Below, one piece after another: positions 9,458 to 18,820 of a stretch of 64,000 nt of DNA. The stretch is taken from the NCBI RefSeq assembly GCF_014467285.1, contig NZ_NKHR01000014.1:1-64000 (forward strand), given 5' to 3'. Made by a program: the position numbers and the translations under genes. The stretch's first letter is position 1, and each line of letters opens with the position of its first letter. This DNA comes from Xenorhabdus sp014467285 (GTDB taxonomy: Bacteria; Pseudomonadota; Gammaproteobacteria; Enterobacterales; Enterobacteriaceae). The notes under the pieces were generated by a model. The model saw only the letters and a program-made list of their open reading frames with translations. It did no database searches and was not told the DNA's origin.

Positions 9458-10279
9458 GTCTGCTTCCTTAGAAATATGCTGAGTGCAATTTCATTTAAAT
9501 TTCAAGAATGGAATTATTTAATAGAATTTATTATATTTAAGATGCTATTAAGACCTTCCTTTAACAAATTCGCCAGTTAAATTAACTTATAAAGGAAAAC
9601 AAAATAACAAATAGTAATGAAATATAATATATTTTCCAAAACCTTATCCTATCACCATAAAAATAAAAAAATACATTGCAATCACTGACTAACCTGAAAA
9701 CTACATGAAAACCTCACCCCGAAAAACAATATCTATTAACACAGCACCAATAATTTTTAACAAAAAATTTACACCATTAAATTTATCGTATTTCCAGAAA
9801 TAAATCTAAAATACTCTTTTATTGATTAGCTATTTAGAATGCCTTGACAATAAAACCCAACCTGTCTTCCAATATTATTCTCCCCGCTGGATGATAAAAG
9901 CAATTAATAATCAGGCATTATTAAATTATGAAATAAAAAAATAATGTTCCCAAATCGCCTTTTAGTTTTTAAACAAGAAAACAGATCCTATAGCCTATAA
10001 TTAAAAACTTATTCCAGTAGGCATTTATTATTACAGGAAATTTGAATACAGGCTGTATACAGAAACGAAACCGTACAAGAGTATATGTAGAAAAACCACT
10101 AACGACTAACCGTCCTCCTAAAAAATCCTCTTTCTTTTCTACTGTTATAAACTGTATAATTATTGACCTTTTCCCGCAGTTTTTCGTGTTTTCATAAGAT
10201 GTTACTTGCTCCATACCGTCGATTCGCGTAAAACTGTTGTCTAAAATTATCGATAATAACTCCATACTCTCCAGATATT
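9458..10279. other. AT-rich spacer between tssF and rnb
   Basis: 822 bases between the divergent tssF and rnb genes, with long A/T runs and no convincing coding region. A 98-codon frame on the minus strand (9969-10265) has no recognisable protein character. The region must contain promoters for both flanking operons, but I could not assign -35/-10 boxes with confidence. Its base composition is typical of horizontally acquired DNA silenced by H-NS-type proteins; this is inference. Confidence 0.5.
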
Positions 10280-12220
10280 ATGTTTCAAAATAATCCGCTG
10301 CTTGCGCAGCTAAAACAGCAACTTCACGCTCAAACTACACGTGTAGAGGGTTTAGTCAAAGGAACTGAGAAAGGCTTTGGATTTTTAGAAGTCGATGGCC
10401 AAAAAAGCTATTTTATTCCGCCTCCCCACATGAAAAAAGTCATGCACGGAGACCGAATTACCGCTGCTATCCACACCGATAAAGAAAAAGAGATTGCCGA
10501 ACCAGAAACTTTGGTTGAACCATTTCTGACCCGTTTTGTAGGAAGGATCCAAAAGAAAGAAAATGACAACCGACTCTGGATTATTCCTGACCACCCATTA
10601 TTGAAAGATTCCATCCCTTGCCGCCCGACAAACCAAGTTACCCATAATTTTGAAAATGGCGATTGGGCTGTTGCTGAAATGCGCCGGCATCCACTGAAAG
10701 GCGATCGTGGGTTTCATGCCGAAGTCACTGGCTATATCACTCAAGGCGACGACCATTACGCTCCTTGGTGGGTAACACTGACACGCCATAGTCTGGAGCG
10801 TGAAGCACCAACCATGACAGATTGTCAGTTAGATGATGAATCTATTGAACGCCTCGACCTTACCGCCCTTGATTTTGTCACTATCGACAGCGCAACAACC
10901 GAAGATATGGATGATGCCCTGCACATTACCCAAAATGATGATGGTAGCCTGAAACTGTCTATTGCTATTGCTGATCCGACCGCTTATATCAAAGCTGACA
11001 GCGAACTGGATAAGATTGCCTATCAGCGTAGCTTCACCAACTATCTGCCGGGCTTCAATATCCCCATGCTCCCTCGTGAGCTGTCAGATGATTTATGTTC
11101 CCTGCGCCCGAATGTCCGTCGCCCTGCTCTGGTTTGTCAGGTTTCTATTCTGGAAGATGGTCAATTGGGCGATGACATTCAATTCTTCGCTGCATGGGTT
11201 GAATCAAAATTCAAGCTGGTTTACGACGAAGTTTCAGACTGGTTAGAAGGCCAGGATGGTTGGGTTCCAGAATCAGATGCAGTCAAAACACAAATCACGC
11301 TTTTAAAAGAGATGTGCGACCGCCGCAATAACTGGCGTCATCAACACGCGTTAGTTTTCAAAGAGCGCCCGGATTATCGGTTTATTCTTGATGAAGGTGG
11401 CAATGTTGTTGATATCGTTATTGAGCAACGGCGCTTAGCCAACCGTATTGTTGAAGAAGCCATGATCACAGCAAACTTATGTGCTGCCAAGGTGATGCGC
11501 GATAAATTAAGCTTTGGTATTTATAATGTCCATACAGGATTTGACTCTTCTCATATTGAACAGGTTGTTGAAGTCCTGAAAGAACATGGCATTGATGTGA
11601 ATGCTGAAGCGTTATTGGAATTAGACGGATTCTGTGAATTACGCCGGGAATTGGATAAACAACCAACACAATTCCTGGATAGCCGCATCCGCCGTTTCCA
11701 AACTTTTGCAGAAATCAAAACTGAGCCAGGTCCGCATTTTGGATTAGGTTTTGATGCTTACGCGACTTGGACATCCCCTATCCGTAAATACAGCGATATT
11801 ATCAACCATCGTTTGTTGAAAGCGATTATCCAGCAAACTGACGCTGAAAAACCGACTGAAGAAATTTGTCTGCAATTAACCGATCGCCGTCGGGCAAATC
11901 GCCTGGCAGAACGCGATGTTGGTGATTGGCTCTATGCTCGTTTCCTTCACCCTCATGCAGGCACAGACAAAACATTCCCGGCAGAAATTATCGATATTAC
12001 CCGTGGCGGCATGCGTGTCCGTCTGGTTGATAATGGTGCCGTCGCATTTGTTCCCGGGCCATTTTTGCATGCTGTTCGTGATGAACTGCAATGTAGCCAG
12101 GAAACAGGCTCGGTATTGATTAAAGGTGAAACAGCTTACCGTTTGAATGACATCATCAATGTCCGTATTGAAGAGGTCAGAATAGAGACACGTAACATCG
12201 TTGCCCGCCCTATCGGCTAA
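10280..12220 (+). CDS. rnb: Exoribonuclease II (RNase II)
   Basis: 646 residues against 644 in E. coli. Processive 3'-5' hydrolysis of single-stranded RNA in the cytoplasm. Cold-shock-type RNA-binding domains lie at the N-terminus (KGFGFLEVDGQ near 31-41), the RNB catalytic domain in the centre and an S1 domain at the C-terminus (near 555-640). The Mg-binding catalytic motif TIDSATTEDMDDALHI places Asp at 203, 209, 211 and 212, exactly two residues on from the four catalytic Asp of the E. coli enzyme. In E. coli, osmB, yciT and gmr lie between yciH and rnb; here they are missing. Confidence 0.98.
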   Translation: MFQNNPLLAQLKQQLHAQTTRVEGLVKGTEKGFGFLEVDGQKSYFIPPPHMKKVMHGDRITAAIHTDKEKEIAEPETLVEPFLTRFVGRIQKKENDNRLWIIPDHPLLKDSIPCRPTNQVTHNFENGDWAVAEMRRHPLKGDRGFHAEVTGYITQGDDHYAPWWVTLTRHSLEREAPTMTDCQLDDESIERLDLTALDFVTIDSATTEDMDDALHITQNDDGSLKLSIAIADPTAYIKADSELDKIAYQRSFTNYLPGFNIPMLPRELSDDLCSLRPNVRRPALVCQVSILEDGQLGDDIQFFAAWVESKFKLVYDEVSDWLEGQDGWVPESDAVKTQITLLKEMCDRRNNWRHQHALVFKERPDYRFILDEGGNVVDIVIEQRRLANRIVEEAMITANLCAAKVMRDKLSFGIYNVHTGFDSSHIEQVVEVLKEHGIDVNAEALLELDGFCELRRELDKQPTQFLDSRIRRFQTFAEIKTEPGPHFGLGFDAYATWTSPIRKYSDIINHRLLKAIIQQTDAEKPTEEICLQLTDRRRANRLAERDVGDWLYARFLHPHAGTDKTFPAEIIDITRGGMRVRLVDNGAVAFVPGPFLHAVRDELQCSQETGSVLIKGETAYRLNDIINVRIEEVRIETRNIVARPIG

Positions 12221-12245
12221 CCTTACAGGTTATTTCTATTAACAC

Positions 12246-12284
12246 AAACTGCCGCCCTCTGTAATGATGGGCGGCAGTTTTGTA
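12246..12284 (+). terminator. Rho-independent terminator after rnb
   Basis: A perfect 12-bp stem (AAACTGCCGCCC at 12246-12257 with its complement at 12269-12280), an 11-base loop and a short T run, starting 26 bases after the rnb stop codon. Confidence 0.8.
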
Positions 12285-12487
12285 ATAGCAAATTTATGGC
12301 GGTATCAGCACTCAGCCGAATCACCTAAATGCTAAAGCAGCACGTATTGTGATTCAAAACAGAGACGCCAAATGCGCAAAGCCGAAAAAAAGTGGAATAG
12401 CCAACAAATAAGATGAATCTGGCAAGTCACAGGCTATACAGTTTATTTGCTGCATAGCCTGTAATACTGTAGTGTAAGAAACCGGGT

Positions 12488-12811
12488 TTAACCTCCCGCC
12501 AGTTTTACCTTCATCCCTTTCGCTTCCAGCAATTGTTTCAGCAAGTCACGTTTATCGCCCTGTATTTCTATTTCACCGTCTTTAACGGAACCACCGCAAC
12601 CACATTTTTTCTTCAATTCGGCTGCCAGCTTAGCTAGTGTTTGGTCATCCGCATCAATGCCCGTGATAATACAAACACCTTTGCCTTTGCGACCACTCGT
12701 TTGGCGCTGAATACGCACAATGCCATCACCTTTCGGACGAACAGGTTTAATTTCCTCCTCTTGGATACGGCCGCCATCCGTTGAGTAAACTAAGCGAGAG
12801 TTATTATTCAT
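12488..12811 (-). CDS. yciH: YciH, eIF1/SUI1-like translation factor family
   Basis: 107 residues from the ATG at 12811 (MNNNSRLVYSTDGGRI), matching the 108-residue E. coli protein in start and length; the upstream in-frame extension is unlikely. The SUI1 core is clear: GVCIITGIDADDQTLAKLA, then KKKCGCGGSVKDGEIEIQGD and the end KGMKVKLAGG. Related to eukaryotic eIF1; the bacterial protein affects initiation fidelity in vitro and its cellular role is minor or unclear. The start codon overlaps the pyrF stop by eight bases (ATGAATAA), which couples their translation. A 9-bp inverted repeat lies downstream (12429-12437/12454-12462) without a T run. Confidence 0.95.
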   Translation of the reverse strand: MNNNSRLVYSTDGGRIQEEEIKPVRPKGDGIVRIQRQTSGRKGKGVCIITGIDADDQTLAKLAAELKKKCGCGGSVKDGEIEIQGDKRDLLKQLLEAKGMKVKLAGG

Positions 12812-13544
12812 GAACAATTCCAATAGATTGATTAATCTGCTGTAGTGCCAATGCCGGGTTTTCTGCACGAGTAATCGGGCGTCCGATCACCATATAATCA
12901 ACCCCCGCCTGAACTGCCTGAGGTGGTGTCATGATACGACGCTGATCGCCAACTTCCGTACCTTCAGGACGAATGCCCGGTGTAACAAGCTGGAATTTCT
13001 GCCCACAGACGGTTTTCAATTGTTGTGCTTCATGGGCAGAACAAACCACCCCATCTAAGCCACATTCTTTTGTCAATAATGCCAGGCGTTCAGCGTGCTG
13101 TGCCGGAGTTACATCAATACCAATGCCCAACAGATCAGATTGTTCCATGCTGGTCAACACCGTGACCGCAATCAGCAACGGTGCATCCTTACCATAAGAC
13201 AATAAAGCTTCTTTAGCTGCGGTCATCATTCTCGCGCCACCACTTGCGTGAACATTAACCATCCATACTCCCAATTCAGCCGCCGCTGCGACCGCTCTTG
13301 CGGTTGTATTGGGGATATCATGAAATTTAAGATCCAAAAATACATCAAAACCACGCTGATGCAACGCCTGAACAAATTGTGGGCCATACAGCGTAAACAT
13401 TTCTTTGCCCACTTTCAGACGGCAGGATTGTGGGTCAATCTTATCGACAAACGCCAGTGCTGCGTCCTGATTGTCATAATCCAATGCAACGATAACAGGC
13501 GAGTCAATCTGTTTATCTAAAGTTTGAGCTGTGTAGGAGGTCAT
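12804..13544 (-). CDS. pyrF: Orotidine 5'-phosphate decarboxylase
   Basis: 246 residues (245 in E. coli). Converts OMP to UMP, the last step of pyrimidine nucleotide synthesis. The TIM-barrel active-site motif DLKFHDIPNT is present with the catalytic Lys at 73 and Asp at 71 and 76. The phosphate-binding end VTPGIRPEG and the later DYMVIGRPIT are intact. It is followed by overlapping yciH and preceded by lapAB on the same strand, the standard enterobacterial order. Confidence 0.98.
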   Translation of the reverse strand: MTSYTAQTLDKQIDSPVIVALDYDNQDAALAFVDKIDPQSCRLKVGKEMFTLYGPQFVQALHQRGFDVFLDLKFHDIPNTTARAVAAAAELGVWMVNVHASGGARMMTAAKEALLSYGKDAPLLIAVTVLTSMEQSDLLGIGIDVTPAQHAERLALLTKECGLDGVVCSAHEAQQLKTVCGQKFQLVTPGIRPEGTEVGDQRRIMTPPQAVQAGVDYMVIGRPITRAENPALALQQINQSIGIVHE

Positions 13545-13624
13545 TTTTAGGCCCTTTCATTTAATAATGAACTTGAATAACTAATTGAATTACTACTAGT
13601 GAAGAGAAACATATCGTGACAGTG

Positions 13625-14794
13625 TCACTGACCATCTAATCCTCTGATCGGTTTAATGGAATCCCATGAGCGACATGATGGACAGTGCCAATATAACGAG
13701 CGGGAAGTAAAACCACATTTATGGCATCGATAATCAGGTTTAGTGCGGATTTGTTCACCGACCATATTACGCAGAAGAATCAAACTTTCTTTGGCTCGCC
13801 CTTCTTCTGCATCCGCCAAATGGTAATCCATCAAGCGATAAAAACCTCTCATCGTCGGATGGCGTTCCAATTGACGGTTAATATAATTTTGCGCCACATC
13901 GCGCCCTTCTTTCTTCTCAATAAGATCAGCCATATGAAGCTCTGCAATTGCACCACACTTTTCATCTACACAGCGTTGTATAAAAGCTTCCCACTCTTCC
14001 GGTTGAGATAGATGCTGATAACACTCTTCCAACATCGGCAGAGATTCACTGATGACCTGTTTATCTTGTTCGAGAACACGTTTCAGGGCATCAGTCGCTT
14101 TAGCGTACTCCCCTTGAGCCATATAAATACGACCAAGCATGATTGAAACACGAGCACAATTTTTGTCTGCCTGAGCCGCTTTATTCAGATACCCGATGGC
14201 ATCGTTAAAATCATCACTGCCCATACATTGCAGCGCCAGCTCACAGTAAAAATGGGCGATTTCTTCCCGAAAGTGGTGTTTACCCAGTTTTACCAGCTTC
14301 TCAGCGATCTCAATCGCTTTATTCCAATCACTGGTTGACTGATAGATGGTTAACAAAGAATTGAGGGCGTTTTCACGGAAGTCAGTTTCATCAACTAACT
14401 GAATGAACATGTTTTCGGCTCGGTCATATACGCCGGCGGCCATATAATCCCGGCCAAGTTGCTGAATAGCGAGCAAACGTTGTTCGAACGTCAGAGAGGC
14501 ACTTTCCATCAGGGATTGGTGAATACGGATAGCTCTTTCAACTTCACCACGGGAACGAAACAGATTTCCCAGTGTTAAATGCGCTTCAAATGTAGAGCTA
14601 TCCTCTTTCAGCATATCAAGAAATAAATCGACCGCCTTATCCTGCTGATTAGAGAGTAAGAAGTTAACACCATCAACATATTCGCGAGAAAGACGGTCAG
14701 CAACTTGCTGTTTATCTTGTTGAGCACTTCTGCGCCCCATATACCAGCCATAGGCGGCAGCAATAGGAAGCAACAGAAACAACAGCTCTAACAT
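13625..14794 (-). CDS. lapB: LapB (YciM), LPS assembly regulator
   Basis: 389 residues, same length as in E. coli. An N-terminal membrane anchor (residues 1-20, LELLFLLLPIAAAYGWYMG) is followed by tandem TPR repeats (about 35-340, e.g. SSTFEAHLTLGNLFRSRGEVERA, read in part) and a rubredoxin-like metal knuckle with Cys 357, 360, 371 and 374, the same positions as in E. coli. LapB works with FtsH and YejM/PbgA to control LpxC proteolysis, so it balances LPS against phospholipid synthesis. It starts six bases after lapA stops and is translated with it. Confidence 0.97.
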   Translation of the reverse strand: MLELLFLLLPIAAAYGWYMGRRSAQQDKQQVADRLSREYVDGVNFLLSNQQDKAVDLFLDMLKEDSSTFEAHLTLGNLFRSRGEVERAIRIHQSLMESASLTFEQRLLAIQQLGRDYMAAGVYDRAENMFIQLVDETDFRENALNSLLTIYQSTSDWNKAIEIAEKLVKLGKHHFREEIAHFYCELALQCMGSDDFNDAIGYLNKAAQADKNCARVSIMLGRIYMAQGEYAKATDALKRVLEQDKQVISESLPMLEECYQHLSQPEEWEAFIQRCVDEKCGAIAELHMADLIEKKEGRDVAQNYINRQLERHPTMRGFYRLMDYHLADAEEGRAKESLILLRNMVGEQIRTKPDYRCHKCGFTSRSLYWHCPSCRSWDSIKPIRGLDGQ

Positions 14795-14800
14795 GGAGAA

Positions 14801-15115
14801 TTATTCCTTGTTTAATGCTACGGTTGATGCGTTTTTTGCGGATGACTCAGATGGTTGTTCCAACTGGGTTTCCAACCGTTTGATTTTACGTTTCGCACGT
14901 CGGAGAGAAACACAGGCGCGCAAGTAAAATGCCCCACAAATCCCCCAACCAAGGACAAAACCGACGGCAAACAACACTGCCAGTAATGAGGATACAGAAT
15001 AATCACCTTTAGCGATCAAATAATTAAATGTCACGATATGATTATTATTTGACCCCAGAGTCACTGAGATAACAAACACAACCAGTGCCAGTAATAAAAT
15101 CAGAAAATATTTCAC
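14801..15115 (-). CDS. lapA: LapA (YciS), inner-membrane LPS assembly protein
   Basis: 104 residues (102 in E. coli) from a GTG at 15115 with GGAAG five bases upstream. Two membrane segments are visible (about residues 3-20 and 42-65), followed by a charged coiled-coil tail (RRAKRKIKRLETQLE). It forms the first gene of the lapAB operon and is cotranscribed with lapB, with which it cooperates in LPS export. In E. coli pgpB lies between this gene and ribA; here it is absent. Confidence 0.93.
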   Translation of the reverse strand: MKYFLILLLALVVFVISVTLGSNNNHIVTFNYLIAKGDYSVSSLLAVLFAVGFVLGWGICGAFYLRACVSLRRAKRKIKRLETQLEQPSESSAKNASTVALNKE

Positions 15116-15398
15116 ATTTCTTCCTGCTATCTATTGTTGCTGATTAATTATGCCAAATAACAGACATACTGGCGTGTTAAGTTAGCATTTCTCGTCTACG
15201 CAAAGGAAGCAATTTATTGCACTAGACGCTGATTTCCTTCTTTTTGTGATATTATTCTACTTGTTTGTGCTCAATCCTACCTTTTTTTCCAAACAAGCTG
15301 ATAAGCCACATATGCAAAAATCAGCTTATAGTTTAGCATGTTAATATACTCATTATTAAGGAACCTGACGCTTTGTATTCATGGGCATTAACAAATTC

Positions 15399-15407
15399 TG
15401 TTATAAT
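15399..15407 (+). promoter_or_regulatory. Extended -10 promoter for ribA
   Basis: TGTTATAAT, a perfect extended -10 (TGn plus TATAAT) with no good -35 at normal spacing. It implies a transcript start near 15414 and an untranslated leader of about 105 bases before ribA. The rest of the 405-base lapA-ribA gap (15116-15520) shows no gene. Confidence 0.5.
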
Positions 15408-15520
15408 GCCCCCGCGTGCATGTGTTGTAATCAGAAAAAATTCTTTTGCGTGGTTTTAGCTGATTTCTCAACCGGGATTGTTCTGGGTGTTGCAATATTT
15501 ATAACGAGCCAAATCAACAT

Positions 15521-16126
15521 ATGATGAATACTAAAATACAGCTAAAACGAGTAGCTGAAGCGAAATTACCTACGCCGTGGGGCGAATTCCTGATGATTGG
15601 ATTTGAGGAGATCAAAACAGGTCATGACCATGTTGCCCTTGTTTTCGGTGATATCTCTGGTGATGAGCCTGTATTATCCCGGATCCATTCAGAATGCCTG
15701 ACGGGGGATGCTTTGTTTAGTCTGAGATGCGATTGTGGGTTTCAATTAGAATCCGCCCTATCGCAAATTAGCAAGGAAGGCCGTGGCGTACTGTTGTATC
15801 ATCGTCAGGAAGGCCGCAATATCGGCCTGCTGAATAAAATCCGCGCTTATGCTTTGCAAGATCAGGGCATTGACACCGTTGAAGCCAACCACCAGTTAGG
15901 CTTTGCTGCTGATGAGAGAGATTTCACCCTTTGCTCAGATATGTATAAACTGTTGGGTATCCATGCCATCCGCCTCCTGACCAATAACCCTAAAAAAGTT
16001 GAAATCATGATAGAAGCAGGCATTAATATCGTCGAACGTGTCCCTCTGATTGTAGGACGTAACCCGAAAAACGCTTATTATTTGGATACCAAGGCCAGCC
16101 GAATGGGGCACTTGTTACTCAAGTAA
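15521..16126 (+). CDS. ribA: GTP cyclohydrolase II
   Basis: 201 residues; five more at the N-terminus than E. coli (two adjacent ATG codons at 15521 and 15524 could start it). Opens the GTP imidazole ring to the pyrimidine that begins riboflavin synthesis. The zinc site HSECLTGDALFSLRCDCGFQ is intact with Cys 59, 70 and 72. HRQEGRNIGLLNKI and the end NPKKVEIMIEAGINIVERVP are standard. It is a stand-alone RibA, not fused to RibB. No FMN riboswitch was seen. Confidence 0.97.
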   Translation: MMNTKIQLKRVAEAKLPTPWGEFLMIGFEEIKTGHDHVALVFGDISGDEPVLSRIHSECLTGDALFSLRCDCGFQLESALSQISKEGRGVLLYHRQEGRNIGLLNKIRAYALQDQGIDTVEANHQLGFAADERDFTLCSDMYKLLGIHAIRLLTNNPKKVEIMIEAGINIVERVPLIVGRNPKNAYYLDTKASRMGHLLLK

Positions 16127-16161
16127 GCTTGTTTTTATCAAGTTTAGCAAAACTAAGATAT

Positions 16162-16194
16162 TGTATGCATATTGACTAACCAAATATGCATACA
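16162..16194 (-). repeat. Palindrome downstream of first Ig-like gene
   Basis: Perfect 12-bp inverted repeat TGTATGCATATT with a 9-base loop. A diverged copy lies at the same relative place beyond the second gene (19006-19038). AT-rich and lacking a long T run, so its role as a terminator is uncertain. Confidence 0.6.
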
Positions 16195-16216
16195 TGTAAT
16201 TTAACTTAGATTAGCC

Positions 16217-16270
16217 TCATTCTATTTGAAGTATTGGTGAAGTTTTTCTGTCCACGACTTCACCCCGGCA
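16217..16270 (-). pseudogene. Orphan C-terminal tail of an Ig-like paralogue
   Basis: Directly after the stop of the 849-residue gene, in the same frame, 17 further codons read CRGEVVDRKTSPILQIE then TGA. This closely copies the gene's own end (YRGEIVDRKTAPIG) and that of the second copy (YRGNVVDKKSVPLPGR). The DNA repeat is 16233-16267 against 16278-16312, period 45. It looks like the left-over 3' end of a further paralogue, or a local tail duplication. Confidence 0.6.
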
Positions 16271-18820
16271 CTATCCTATTGGTGCAGTTTTTCTGTCCAC
16301 TATTTCACCCCGATAATCTTTAAAAGCGATTTCCCATATACCGTGAGGTGCGCCATCAGGTATATAATAACTGTCTTCATTGATCCACATTCCACTTGTA
16401 TCAGAAATCATCATAGGGCGCCCATCCCATGAAAAAGAGGGCCACGAATAAGCTAAAATTCCTGTAGGTGAGCACCCTTCCTGTGAAAAATTACCTTGAC
16501 CTGCAATTGGAAAAATCCTACAAGGAGTATTTGTAAAGGAATAATTTGCCTCACCGTAATCCTTACCATTCATAATAGGAAGGCTTTTATCCAAATCAGC
16601 GCCGATAACCTTATTGCTATATCTGATAATTGAACCGATTTGTTGGGGATCCGTTAACGTTGTATTAATCTGGATTTCGATTCCCAATATATTGTTTTGT
16701 GGATCTTTAACAAAGACACGACTGTTTTCAATACGAGTCTTGGCTGGCTTAACGCCTGTTAAAAAATCAACCGCCTCAAAACCCAGCCGTGTTTGATCTA
16801 ATGCGTTAACAGGGATTAGCTGGCCTGAGGCATTATAAAATTGCACATAAAATCTTAAACGAAACCCATATTCCTGAGTGTCTTTATTATATGTATTAAA
16901 TGCACGAAGTTTATTGAAAAATGAATTGTCAAGTGTATTGTCTGTAGTTAGTGTTCCAGAACCAACAAGAGACAGCTTAACACTCTCAGGCGTATTCGAT
17001 GTCCCATAGACAGTAAAAGGGTAAAACTGATGCAGGGAATTTCCTTCCTGGGTACTTTGCCCAAAAACACCCCCCTTATAGCGGGCAATAATCCCGAGTT
17101 TATAATCCTCATTTTCAGATGAATGCGGCACACTGATCAGCAGCTTAACGGCAATCCCACTGGGAAAATGGTTATCAGGTTGTATAAGCAGTTGCTTGGC
17201 ACTGAGCTGAGGGACCGGTTTACCCGTGCTCCAGTCAACCACCGATAAATCTAATTGATGCAGATTCATGTGGCCCGGATTAATTATTTGGCCACTTTCA
17301 TCGCCAATTTGTAAATTAACGGTTAAATCAAACTCATATGTGTTACTTTGCCAGGTTCCCTTGCCGGCAAAGAATGCAAGATCTAACAGGCGCTTAGGTA
17401 AGACAGGAGCAAAAATCAGCGCATCAGCGGCCCTGACAGTTTTATCACTCTCCAGGGCACCGGTGAGCATGACGGTTTCACCTTCCGTGTTTGTGTCATA
17501 GATATCAACCGTCGCATGACCTGATCCATCCGTGTGAACGGTACAGGCCTGGAGCTGGCTGCCTTTCCGAAAAGAGGCCGCGCCTGTCACATTCAACACC
17601 AGTTTCTGACCGGCAATATTTGCCCCTACACCACTTCCCGTCAGAACAGCCTGAACGGTGTTGGCCTGCGTACCGTCGGCTATGGCGTGATTTTTTATGA
17701 TATCAAAAGTGAGCGTATAGTCCGGTTTGGGGTGCTGAAACGCCCACGAACTGGTTTTATAAACAATCCCGTTAATCAGAAGATCCCAAGTGCCTGTTTC
17801 TGTTTTGAGTGCTTTGTTATAGAAATAAATGACAACCTGACCATTCCTGTCCAGACAATCGCCTTTATAATCCGTATAGGTGTGTAACGGGTTGCCATTG
17901 AGCACAAAGAATGCGGTCTGTGGGCCGGCCTTTATTTCAAAAGCGCCGGTATAAGGCTGGCCTTTATCCTCTATGGTCAGCACCAACTGGAAATGCCCTT
18001 TTCCATCGGCTAAAACAGGGCCGGAATCCAGGCGCTGAACCGTCACCTTATAAAATTTTACGAAATTGAGCGGCGTTGATACATTAACGTCTTTATCGCT
18101 GTCCAGAGCACCACTAAGGGTAACCGCTTCACCTTCCGTATTGGTGTCATAGATATCAACCACCGCATGGCCTGATCCATCCGTGTGAACGGTACAGGCC
18201 TGGAGCTGGCTGCCTTTCTGAAAGGAAGCCGCGCCTGTCACCGTCAGGTTTAATTTCAGATTAGCCACACTCGCAGTGGGATCCAGCGCGGTGAGTGTGG
18301 CGTTGACTTGATTGGCCTGTTCACCATCGGCAAATGCGTTATCCCGGGCTGCCAGAAACACCAGTTTATAGCGGGCAGGTGATTTAAAGGCATAAGACTG
18401 GTGTAAGGAGTCCCCGCCCTTTGTACTTTGCCCAAAAAAGTTACCGTTATAAATGGCGATAATACCGAGCTGATAATTTTCACCGGGTTTTAAGGTTATA
18501 ATATGAAACCTGACCGCGACACCGGGAAAGTCATCATCGGGCTGCACTTGTACCTGTGTCGCTGAAAGGTTGGAAGGAGCACTGCTGGTCTCCCAGTCTA
18601 CAATGTCTAAAAATAATTGATTTAAATCAAGCTGATGGGGATCAATAATACGGTTATCTTCATGACCCAATTGCAGATAAATAGTGAGATCAAAATGATA
18701 GTTACCTTCTTGATAATGGCCTTCCTCTGCCGAAAATTTAATATCCAGAAGGCGTTTTGGTTGAATACCATTATCAGATCCATTGGGTTTCACGTCTTTA
18801 TCAAAGTGATTTACAGTCAT
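16271..18820 (-). CDS. Ig-like (Big_1-type) multi-module repeat protein, copy 1
   Basis: 849 residues, not a protein I recognise by name. Visible order: module A1 (21-147), B1 (151-254), B2 (257-362), B3 (368-472), A2 (475-604), A3 (613-762), divergent C-terminal tip (763-849). B1 and B3 look like bacterial Ig-like domain 1 as in invasins (ADGEQANQVNATLTA, then TDGSGHAVVDI) and share a nearly identical stretch of about 50 residues. A modules share (P)KRLLD, FDLT-YLQ-G and GQST-GNSLHQ patterns. No signal peptide, membrane segment or lipobox is seen, unlike invasins. Start ATG has AAGGGC upstream. An adhesin, structural fibre or secreted effector are all possible. It sits between ribA and the second copy. 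Confidence 0.85.
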   Translation of the reverse strand: MTVNHFDKDVKPNGSDNGIQPKRLLDIKFSAEEGHYQEGNYHFDLTIYLQLGHEDNRIIDPHQLDLNQLFLDIVDWETSSAPSNLSATQVQVQPDDDFPGVAVRFHIITLKPGENYQLGIIAIYNGNFFGQSTKGGDSLHQSYAFKSPARYKLVFLAARDNAFADGEQANQVNATLTALDPTASVANLKLNLTVTGAASFQKGSQLQACTVHTDGSGHAVVDIYDTNTEGEAVTLSGALDSDKDVNVSTPLNFVKFYKVTVQRLDSGPVLADGKGHFQLVLTIEDKGQPYTGAFEIKAGPQTAFFVLNGNPLHTYTDYKGDCLDRNGQVVIYFYNKALKTETGTWDLLINGIVYKTSSWAFQHPKPDYTLTFDIIKNHAIADGTQANTVQAVLTGSGVGANIAGQKLVLNVTGAASFRKGSQLQACTVHTDGSGHATVDIYDTNTEGETVMLTGALESDKTVRAADALIFAPVLPKRLLDLAFFAGKGTWQSNTYEFDLTVNLQIGDESGQIINPGHMNLHQLDLSVVDWSTGKPVPQLSAKQLLIQPDNHFPSGIAVKLLISVPHSSENEDYKLGIIARYKGGVFGQSTQEGNSLHQFYPFTVYGTSNTPESVKLSLVGSGTLTTDNTLDNSFFNKLRAFNTYNKDTQEYGFRLRFYVQFYNASGQLIPVNALDQTRLGFEAVDFLTGVKPAKTRIENSRVFVKDPQNNILGIEIQINTTLTDPQQIGSIIRYSNKVIGADLDKSLPIMNGKDYGEANYSFTNTPCRIFPIAGQGNFSQEGCSPTGILAYSWPSFSWDGRPMMISDTSGMWINEDSYYIPDGAPHGIWEIAFKDYRGEIVDRKTAPIG

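Noticed and set aside
9969..10265. 98-codon minus-strand frame in the tssF-rnb spacer
   Set aside because: AT-rich chance frame with no domain, signal or operon context; it also sits over the expected rnb promoter.
12429..12462. 9-bp inverted repeat downstream of yciH
   Set aside because: 16-base loop and no T run on the yciH strand; not strong enough to call a terminator.
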